The position numbers were made by a program, and so were the translations under genes. The notes beneath the pieces are model-generated. The model was given only the letters and a program-made list of their open reading frames with translations. It did not search any database and had not been told where the DNA came from. 64,000 nucleotides of DNA from positions 227,376,043-227,440,042 of the forward strand of contig NC_061510.1 of the NCBI RefSeq assembly GCF_022539505.1, written 5' to 3'. Source of the DNA: Lolium rigidum. Taxonomy: Eukaryota; Streptophyta; Magnoliopsida; Poales; Poaceae. This document shows, piece by piece, positions 55,675 through 64,000 of this stretch (its first letter is position 1; every line of letters starts with the position of its first letter).

Positions 55675-56057
55675 TATAAGATGGGACCAAAGGAGTTAGT
55701 GGAACTGAAAGCCCAGATAGATGAATTGGAACAGAAAGGATTTATTCAAGAAAGTGTGTCACCATGGGGTACACCAGTTATTTTTGTGGATAAAAGAGAT
55801 GGTGGAAGGAGAATGTGTGGAGATTACCGGAATCTTAACAATGCAACTATCAAGAACAAGTACCCGTTACCCAGGATACAAGATCTTTTTGATCAAGTTC
55901 AAGGAGCTGGAGTCTTCTCGAAGATAGATTTAAGGTCAGGATACCATCAAATCAAGATCAAGAAGGAGGATGTGACAAAAACAGCATTTGTATCAAGGTA
56001 TGGACACCATGAATACTTGGTTGTACCATTTGGACTAACAAATGCAACAGCTATTAC
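55675..56057 (+). pseudogene. Reverse transcriptase N-terminal part of element B
   Basis: Open from the Helitron border: [55 protein letters not shown], then [15 protein letters not shown] with the first catalytic Asp, and [12 protein letters not shown] deletion of a few tens of bases after LTNA removes the stretch before the FIDD box and shifts frame. Confidence 0.92.
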
Positions 56058-57026
56058 TTGGACAAGTTTGTGATAGTGTTTATAGATGATATTCTAATCT
56101 ATTCCAAAGATAAAGAAGAACATGCCAAGCATTTGAAGATAGTTCTGCAGATTTTGAGAGAACATCAGCTATATGCAAAGTTCAGCAAGTGCAAATTTTG
56201 GTTAGATAGTGTTGAATTTCTTGGACATGTCATAACCAAAGAAGGAATAGCGGTGAATCCAAGCAAGGTTCAGTCCGTATTAGAGTGGAAGTCACCCAAA
56301 AATGCTAAGGAGATACGAGGATTCCTTGGTATGGCAGGCTATTATCGGAGGTTCATTGAAGGATTTTCGAAGATTGTAGGACCAATGACCAAGTTACTCA
56401 AGAAAAATACTCCCTTTGTGTGGACTGATGAGTGTGAAGCCAGCTTCCAAACACTCAAAGATAAGTTAACCACAGCACTGGTGTTAGCAGTTCCTGAACC
56501 TGGAAAAGATTACACGGTGTATTGTGATGCTTCCAAGAATGGACTTGGATGTGTTCTTATGCAAGATCGGAAAGTAATAGCCTATGGATCAAGACAGTTG
56601 AAACCACATGAACACAACTACCCAGTACATGATCTAGAATTGGCGGCAGTTGTGTATGCTTTGAAGAGTTGGAGACAATTTCTATATGGATCCAAGTGTG
56701 AGTTATACACCGATCATAAGAGTTTGAAATACTTCTTCACTCAGAAGGAATTAAACATGAGACAGAAGAGATGGTTAGAGTTGATTAAGGATTATGACCT
56801 TACAATCAATTATACACCAGGCAAGGCTAATGTAGTAGCAGATGCCTTAAGCAGGAAGAGTACGGAAAATCAACCTCCGGAATGGGAGATTCCAAAGGAA
56901 CTTCGGAAAGAGCTACAGGACACTCAGATTTTGTTTATTCAAGGTGATGTTAAGGGAAGTGTAGCAACCATGAGGATTATGGATGAGATGTATTCAGACT
57001 TGAATTATGAGATTATCCGAAAATAA
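56058..57026 (+). pseudogene. RT C-terminal part and RNase H of element B
   Basis: Starts right at the catalytic box [18 protein letters not shown], then [15 protein letters not shown], the connection domain ([17 protein letters not shown]) and RNase [52 protein letters not shown] and ADALSRKS. It ends in TAA at 57024-57026 inside an otherwise continuous frame. The stop is one C-to-T change away from Gln. Confidence 0.92.
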
Positions 57027-58090
57027 GCGGATGATTAGTTCATCCAAGAAGAAATCAAAAGGATTGGAGAAGGAAGACCATCGAAATTCAATCTAGGGGA
57101 GTTTGATTCACTATACTTCCAGAAAAGGATATGTGTACCGGATGATCCAGAAGTGAAGTAAATCATATTAAAAGAAGCACATGAAACCCCTTATTCAATA
57201 CATCCAGGAAGTACTAAGATGTATATGGATTTGAAGGAGATGTTCTGGTGGAACAACATGAAAAGAGAGATAGCACAATATGTCTCTGAATGCCATACAT
57301 GTCAGCGAGTGAAGGCAGAACATCAAAGTCCTGCTGGATTACTCAAACCACTAGAAATACCGAAGTGGAAATGGGATGAAATCGGAATGGATTTTGTTAC
57401 TGGTCTACCAATGACTAGTAAGAGGAAGGATATGTTATGGGTAATAGTGGATAGACTTACCAAGAGTGCTCATTTCATAGCAGTAAATACAAAGGATACT
57501 GCAGAGAAGCTTGTGGTTATATATGTTAAGGAGATAGTTAGCAAACATGGAGTACCAAAGAAGATAGTCTCAGATAGAGGTTCAATTTTCACTTCAGCAT
57601 TTTGGAAACAATCCAAGAAGCTTTGGGATCCAAGTTAGATTTCAGTACAGCATATCATCCACAAACCGGAGGACAAACCGAAAGAACCAATCAGATACTT
57701 GAAGACATGCTTAGAGCTTGTGCTCTGAACTTTGGAGGCTCATGGGAGGACCATTTACCTTTCGCGGAAATCTCATATAACAATAGTTATCAGAGTAGCA
57801 TCCAGATGGCACCGTATGAAGCATTGTACGGAAGGAAATGTAGATCACCAATATGTTGGTTTGAAACCGGAGAGAACAAGGAGTTTACACCGGACTACAT
57901 CAAGGAGAGACAAGGAGTCATCGAGGTGATCCGGGATAGACTTAAAATAGCTCAAAGTTGTCAAAAGAGTTATGCCGACCAAAGAAGAAGAGCTTGGGAA
58001 CCAAAAGTAGGATACATGGTATATTTAAAGGTTAGCCCAATGAAAGGACTTAAGAGGTTCAGAGTAAAAGGAAAGTTAAGTCCTCGATAG
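57027..58090 (+). pseudogene. Integrase of element B
   Basis: After a second in-frame TAA (57159-57161) comes the zinc finger (H..H in [16 protein letters not shown] and [11 protein letters not shown]). The core follows: GMDFVTGLP (first Asp), [16 protein letters not shown] (second Asp), a frameshift near 57605, then YHPQTGGQTERTNQIL (Glu). The C-terminal GPY-like part has SYADQRRRAWEPKVGYMVYLKVSP. A further frame change occurs near 58088. Confidence 0.92.
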
Positions 58091-58429
58091 GACCATTCAA
58101 GATACTCAGTCAAAATCGAGGAACAGCTTTTGAGTTGGAATTACCGGAGCAATTGAGTCTGGTTCACAATGTGTCATGTATCACAACTCAGAAAGTGTTT
58201 GAAGGCACCGGATGATCCCATCACATATGAGGAAATAGAACTGCAATCAGATCTAACTTATGTGGAAGGACCTGAAAACATCTTGGAAGTCCAGTGGAAG
58301 AAGTTAAGGAACAGAGCAATCAAATACTGCAAAGTTCAATGGCAACATCATCCTGAGCGAGAAGCAACTTGGGAGACGGAAGAAGAACTCCGGAAGTCTT
58401 ACCCCGAGATGTTCAGGTACCAATCTTAA
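58091..58429 (+). pseudogene. Chromodomain tail of element B
   Basis: HVSQLRKCLKAPDDPITYEE is followed by ENILEVQWKKLRNRAIKYCKVQWQHHPEREATWETEEELRKSYPEMF, a chromodomain-type C-terminus with the KVQW and ATWE blocks. In chromoviruses this domain can guide integration toward particular chromatin. It is reached only after two frame changes between 58088 and 58170. Confidence 0.85.
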
Positions 58430-58450
58430 CTTCGGGACGAAGTTTCTGTT

Positions 58451-58462
58451 AAGGGGGAGAGG
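58451..58462 (+). other. Polypurine tract of element B
   Basis: AAGGGGGAGAGG directly before TTGTAATAACCC. Confidence 0.9.
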
Positions 58463-58463
58463 T

Positions 58464-61400
58464 TGTAATAACCCAGAACATAGGAACAACGAAGGGTAGA
58501 TTTAGAAATGGGATGTGCATTTCATCGCAAAACGGGGGAAATTTTCGCACCCTATTGCAACTAAACCTAAGAGGGATCGAGGTTCTCTCTCATTTTGCAC
58601 TTAGGGTTAGGCAATGTGAGTTAGGGAAATTTCAACATGATCTCTTTTGTATCTTGTTAATTTGGGGAATGATTTCATTTGACCAATTTATAATACATTG
58701 AACAATAAGCAATAAGCACTATGGAAATTGAATTCACAATTCAAATACGACTTATGAATTCAAATGACTTTGAATTTCAAATTGAATATTAAATACAATA
58801 TTTAATCAAGAATATAAACATTACATAAATCAAAAGCTCATAAGCAAAACTTGAGCTTTATTGATAACCAACACAGATTACATTGTCTTTACAATATTCT
58901 TGATACAAGAATTGATGAATAATAAATAGAAATGAAAAAGGAAGATTACAATATTGTCCTAAACTAAAACCTAGACTAAATGACTTGAAGAATATCTTCA
59001 TGGTCATATTCATCTTCAAAACCTGCAACATAAAACAGCAAGTAATAGCCAGAGAGTCAAGTGTTAAACAGAAATTCAGTTTGGACAGAGTTAAGTGTTG
59101 ACAGAATTCAGTTTGGACAGAACCAGCTGTCCTGCACACTTGTGCTTGTCCAAAGCCCTGGACAGCACAAGATAAGAGCAAGCAGACCAAACCTGAGCAC
59201 CACCAGAGGGCTCAAGTTTCAGCATATGAGAGCACACAGCTCATGTGTGCTGGGCAAGCCACAGCAAGGCAATGCACAAGCCTAGTCACCAAAGCAAGCC
59301 AGGCTTGTGTGTCATGGCAAGAACAGAAGTAGAGTTCATATAAAAGGGGCACAAACCCTAGAAACAGTAACCAGTCGACCAGATAAGGATTCACAAGGTA
59401 AGGTGAAGGTAGCACAGCATAGTTCATCCAGTTCTTGCTCAAGAACAGAACCAACACACACAACCACTCAACCACCAGAAATCATGGTGACCTGAGAAGA
59501 TCATCCAAGACCTGGAGGTGAAGGGCTGTGACACAAACCACAAGTCTGCATCAACACAAAATCTCACTCTAGGAGACTGGAACAAGGTATACCTAGTTCC
59601 TGGAGAAGATCCAATGGATCCAATCCATAAATCATGCATGACATAGTCATGGGATTGAGCAGATGCTCAAAAGGGTAAATCATCACTTGGTTTTCACCAA
59701 GGATTACTGCCAGTCTAGAAGCCACCAAAACAGAAATCATCCAGATACAGATCTTGTGCACGAAGCTAGCAAACATGCACGGATGCACACACTAGCAAGA
59801 TCTCATGCACGAGATAGCACCAGTAGATGTATTACAAGGATTAGCAGCTAACCAAGACTACACAGAAAATCCTAAGCATGCAACCATCAGGAAACCCTAG
59901 ATTTCTTCACAGGCAAGCATATTGGCATTCATATTTATTATGATCCCAAAATATGCAAGCAAAGATGAGTAGCCAACAAGATCCAACCAAACATGTGAGC
60001 AACCAGTCAGTAGCAAGGCTACTGAGGTCACAACACACTTAGAACCATCCAAAGCAAAGCCATATACAAAGCATCACTATCCAGAAATGGATTCAGACTC
60101 TATTTGCTTGTCAAATAATCATGAACAGCAAATTCATACAGAAGCAAGTAATTTAATCATCACTGCATAAGCAGTTCATCATTAATTAATTTATTCCAGC
60201 ATGAATACATAACAAATTCATGCTATATCATGATAGTAGCACACTATGAGGCAACACAGCATCATAGCCACTGGATCAAGTCCAATGAGCTAGGAAGAGC
60301 AACAACACATACATACAGTAGCAATAGCATGCTTGAGCATCAGCATCAGTAAGGAAATGATTCACTTAGCCACAGAAATTAATCAACATCCAAGCCACTA
60401 ACATTTAATTGATCAAATGGATCAATTGAATCAAGTAGTCAAGCCACACAGATAGGCTAGCCAACAAGAAATGGTTGATCCAATGGATCATTGGATTACA
60501 CATGAGGCACAGAAGCACCTCACAGGCCTCACTGGCATTCACAAGTGTCACAGATGCATAGCAGTACACCTAGACAAGCAAGTATAATATGCCAGTAAGC
60601 ATAGCAAGCTCATAAGCATGAACAGCATGGCATAACAAGCAGTAAGCAAGCAACACATGGCATGCACAGCAAGCAACACACACTGGCCAGTACTAGAGAT
60701 TGGTGAATTGGCCGAGCTTGCGAAAAATGGAAGCACGGGTAGCTTAAGCAGCGGTAGCAAGGCTGCGCATGATCACAGGATCATCAGAGAGCAGTAGAGC
60801 AAGAGGAGAAGGAGCACATAAGCTTGGGAGGCGCACAGGCATGGAGAGGAGAAGGAGAAGGAGCAGTGCAACTTACACGCGCCTGGTGGCAGAGGCTATG
60901 GCATGGCGAGGCAGTGCTCGCGCGGCCATAGCAGCTGCAAAGCCAGGGAAGGCGTCGGCGTTACGCCGACGAACACCACCACAGCAGCATGGCACGGAGA
61001 CGACGGCACAGGTACTGCGAGCAGCACCCGCACCAGGTCGGTCTCGGAGGCGCACACGTCGACGGCGAGGGCGAGAGCTCGTGGGAGATCACCCAATCGC
61101 CCGAGGCGATTCTCCACGATATCCAGAGAGGAGGCGATTCGTCAGGAGAGGAAGCAATCGGAGAAACCACGCGGACAGATCGATAGATCGTCTCGCGGCG
61201 GTCCAGATCAGGTAGGTGGCTAAGGCAGGGGAGCACGGAGATGGCCGGAGCACGGCGGCGGCCATGGCGGCGACGCCATCGCCACGGGTGTCGCCGAGAG
61301 GTTAGGGTTAGGTCGAGCGAGTGAGAGAGACGAGTGAGTGAGCGAGCGAGGTGGGCCGCTTCGGCGCCACCGACCCGTTATGGGGCACGCCTTAGTGGGC

Positions 61401-62789
61401 TGTCCCATGGGCTTTAGTTAGTGGGCTGGCCCAATAGGGGCCAGGGGGTATTCTGGTCATTTTCACAATTATGAAAATAGCCAGAATTTCACCAATTTTT
61501 AGTAAATAAAATACAACTCTAAAAATCCATTAAAAATTGGATTTGTGAATGAAAATTATTCTTAACAATAATAAAATATGAAATAGAATTTAAGAAACAA
61601 ATTCAAATTTATGAATTTGATGAATTTAAAATAAAAAGTTGGAATTTCAAACTATTATTTCCTTGTATTTTAAAATCAAGGAAAAATCTCAAATAAGTTC
61701 AAATACTTATTTCCAAACATTTCAAAATGAAATTCTATTATGCCAAGTCATTTTTATTTGAAAAATGTATTTTCCAAAGGAAAATACTCTATTCCTCTTT
61801 ATTCCAAAAATATAGAGGCAACTCTATTATTTCAAATCATTTTTTGGAATGAATAATGAATCACCAAGGTAAAGTAGTTTTACTTTGAATCATTTTACTT
61901 TATGAGAATTAAAGTGGTTTTACATATAAAAACAATTGCAAGTTACTGCCAAAGGCATAAATCTTAACTCAACCCTAAATTGTAATAACTCATTGGGGAA
62001 AGGGATTCCACATAAAATAATACATACATGACTGCATTATTTGGATTTTATAAAATTGTCCTTACCGGACAATGATGCTTCTTACAGAACCCGAGGTCCA
62101 GGTTCCATCAACTGCATTGAACTGCACTATCTCGCAGTCCACAGGCAAGTTCACCCTTTCTCATACCAACTTGAGTATTTTCTATTACTTTAATGCAAAG
62201 CTATATACTTATCATTCCTGCATCGCAAATAAAATGTTACTTTCCAACTATGATTATGACTATGTGGTGGCGAGTGGAACCATGGTATGTGTTGATATGG
62301 TGGAGGTTCCATTGCATGGGTTATATTAACCTAGGATTAATTACCAATGCCGTCCAGTGATTCTAGCGCCGTACAAACCGCGTTAACCATGAGATCTATA
62401 ATGGCTCTAGGGAAGCCAGCCGTATCTTTTCCCTCCTGCACGCCAACGGACTGGTAGAGCTGCGGGGTGTTGGAGGCACTACCGTAGGTTGGGATAGCCT
62501 TTTAAATCCCCATCCATATGTGATGTTGAGCTCTACGGTCTATGATGGATTGTCCAAAGTACACCGTGAGTAAAGCCGTATTACCGGGAGAAGTCTACTG
62601 GGGTGTACGGGTGGACAAAAGGGTGGGTTTGCAGGGTCGCGAAGAAGGCGGTGTGGGCTTGGATTTTCATACCTGGCCTCACACCAAAGGAAGTGTGAAC
62701 GGGGGCAAGTCCCTGCGGATGGCAAAAATGGTGGGATCTCTTGTGGGAAAAGTAACGCACCTCTGCAGAGTGTATCAAATTGTGGTTGT
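58464..62789 (+). repeat. 3' LTR of element B (at least 4.3 kb, cut by an E-type LTR)
   Basis: Starts TGTAATAACCCAGAACATAGG right after the PPT. 58464-60553 matches the minus-strand LTR at 8709-17579. A GC-rich segment at 60770-61330 and AT-rich DNA to 62050 follow, then a leader-like part (CTCGCAGTCCACAGGCAAG). It has no terminal CA before 62790, so the LTR appears interrupted. ORFs inside (60769-61223 on both strands) look like composition artefacts. Confidence 0.8.
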
Positions 62790-64000
62790 TGATGTCTACT
62801 GGTGCTTCTATTCTTGTAGACAGTGTTGGGCCTCCAAGAGCAGAGGTTTGTAGAACAGCAGCAAGTTTCCCTTAAGTGGATTACCCAAGGTTTATCGAAC
62901 TCAGGGAGGAAGAGGTCAAAGATATCCCTCTCATGCAACCCTGCAACCACAAAGCAAGAAGTCTCTTGTGTCCCCAACACACCTAATAGGTGCACTAGTT
63001 CGGCGAAGAGATAGTGAAATACGAGGTGGTATGAATGAATATGAGCAGTAGTAACGGCGCCGGAAAAGTGCTTGCTGGCGTGTGATTGATGGTGGTAATA
63101 TTGCGGACGGTGAGAGATGCGATAAAACAGTAAACAAGGAGCAATAGCAGTATTTAGGAGCAAGGCCTAGGGATCATACTTTCACTAGTGGACACGCTCA
63201 ACATTGATCACATAACGAGAATAAATAGATAAATGCTAGACTCTACACTCTCTTGTTGGATGATGAACACCACTAATCGTGTAGGATTACACGAACCCTC
63301 AATGCCGGAGTTAACAAGCTCCACAATATTCGATGTTCATGTTTAAATAACCTTAGAGTGCATGACATATCAACATAACCAAACCAAGTACTAACATAGC
63401 ATGCACACTGTCACCTTCACGCTACGAAAGGAGGCATAGATCACATCAATACCATCATAACAATAGTTAACTTCATAATCTACAAGAGATCACAATCATA
63501 GCCTACGCCAAGTACTACACGATGCACACCACTGTCACCATTACACCGTGCGGGAGGAATAAACTACTTTAATAACATCACTAGAGTAGCACACGGATAA
63601 ATTGTGATACAAAACACATTGCAATCATAAAGAGATATAAATAAGCACTTCACTATGCCATTCATAACGGTGAATAAGTATTCTGTGAAATATAGCCTAA
63701 GAGACCCACACGGTGCACACACTCGTCACCTTTACACACGTGGGACAAGGAGTCTCCGGAGATCACATAAGTAAAACCCACTTGACTAGCATAATGACAT
63801 CTAGATTACAAGCATCATCATATGAATCTCAATCATGTAAGGCAGCTCATGAGATTATTGTATTGAAGCACATAAGAGAGAGATGAACCACATAGCTACC
63901 GGTACAGCCCTTAGCCTCGATGGAGAACTACTCCCTCCTCATGGGAGACAGCAGCGTTGATGAAGATGGCGGTGGTGTCAATGGAGGAGCCTTCCGGGGG
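62790..64000 (-). repeat. E-type LTR running off the window
   Basis: Starts TGATGTCTACTGGTGC and follows 10015-11250 closely. The right end lies beyond the window. It inserted into the B-family LTR. Confidence 0.88.

Larger units (their letters stand above)
49803..62789 (+). mobile_element. Chromodomain Ty3/Gypsy retrotransposon 'B', 5' end missing
   Basis: It shows gag, zinc knuckles, protease, RT, RNase H, integrase and a C-terminal chromodomain in order on the + strand, then PPT and a long 3' LTR. The 5' LTR, primer site and first gag codons are absent. A Helitron (51516-55674) interrupts the RT start. Two CAA-to-TAA-type stops, frameshifts and a small deletion disable pol. Domain order with a chromodomain places it among the chromoviruses, probably Tekay-like. 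Confidence 0.93.

Noticed and set aside
60769..61236. GC-rich ORFs on both strands inside the B LTR
   Set aside because: Overlapping Arg- and Ser-rich frames in all readings point to base composition, and the region is part of an LTR.

Overview
The window looks like intergenic chromosome DNA from a large-genome grass (Poaceae, most likely subfamily Pooideae, Triticeae or a close relative such as oat). The reasons are near-continuous nested LTR retrotransposons, Stowaway-type MITEs, a CACTA element with TTTAGTCCCGGTT subterminal repeats, a tRNA-derived SINE, a Helitron with the grass-type TC...CTAG ends, and two runs of exactly 100 Ns typical of scaffold gaps. No intact ordinary host gene is visible. 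The only recognisable host-gene relic is a B3-domain pseudogene near 44.3-44.8 kb.

Layout. 1-2488: an internally deleted Gypsy element (LTR, iMet-type primer site, about 470 bp of internal DNA, then the next LTR start folded into a 298-bp palindrome). 2489-8074: non-autonomous LTR element 'F' on the + strand with a gag-like ORF and a truncated 5' LTR. 8075-8708: unresolved DNA and a gap. 8709-17579: an LTR of family 'B' on the - strand, split by a complete non-autonomous element 'E' (10015-16788, TSD CCCAG). 18066-39620: one complete but decayed Ty3/Gypsy element 'A' on the - strand (TSD ATGGG, dual RNase H typical of the Tat lineage). It carries three later insertions: a 3.8-kb solo LTR (TSD AGGTG), non-autonomous element 'D' (TSD TTGCG) and an 880-bp solo LTR (TSD CGCGC). 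It also carries an open antisense ORF between integrase and the 3' LTR. 39621-45515: a lower-copy island with the end of a CACTA transposon, GC-rich coding relics, a SINE, a MITE and the B3 pseudogene. 45516-46558: a mini-CACTA containing a 5S-rRNA-like segment. 46575-49802: fragments of a Copia pol gene, an E-type LTR, a gap, and a Gypsy element 'C' (gag start, primer site, partial LTR). 49803-62789: chromodomain Gypsy element 'B' on the + strand (gag-protease, a 4.16-kb Helitron, then RT-RNase H-integrase-chromodomain and a long 3' LTR). 62790-64000: another E-type LTR running off the window.

How it fits together. The window is a stack of insertions whose order can be read from target-site duplications and split reading frames. 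All coding capacity seen belongs to mobile elements. The autonomous elements (A, B, C, Copia) are broken by stops, frameshifts or nesting. Elements D, E and F never show pol domains and would depend on enzymes from elsewhere. Those three share their leader, 3' non-coding half and polypurine tract but carry mutually unlike ORFs. Element letters are local labels; I have not assigned database family names.
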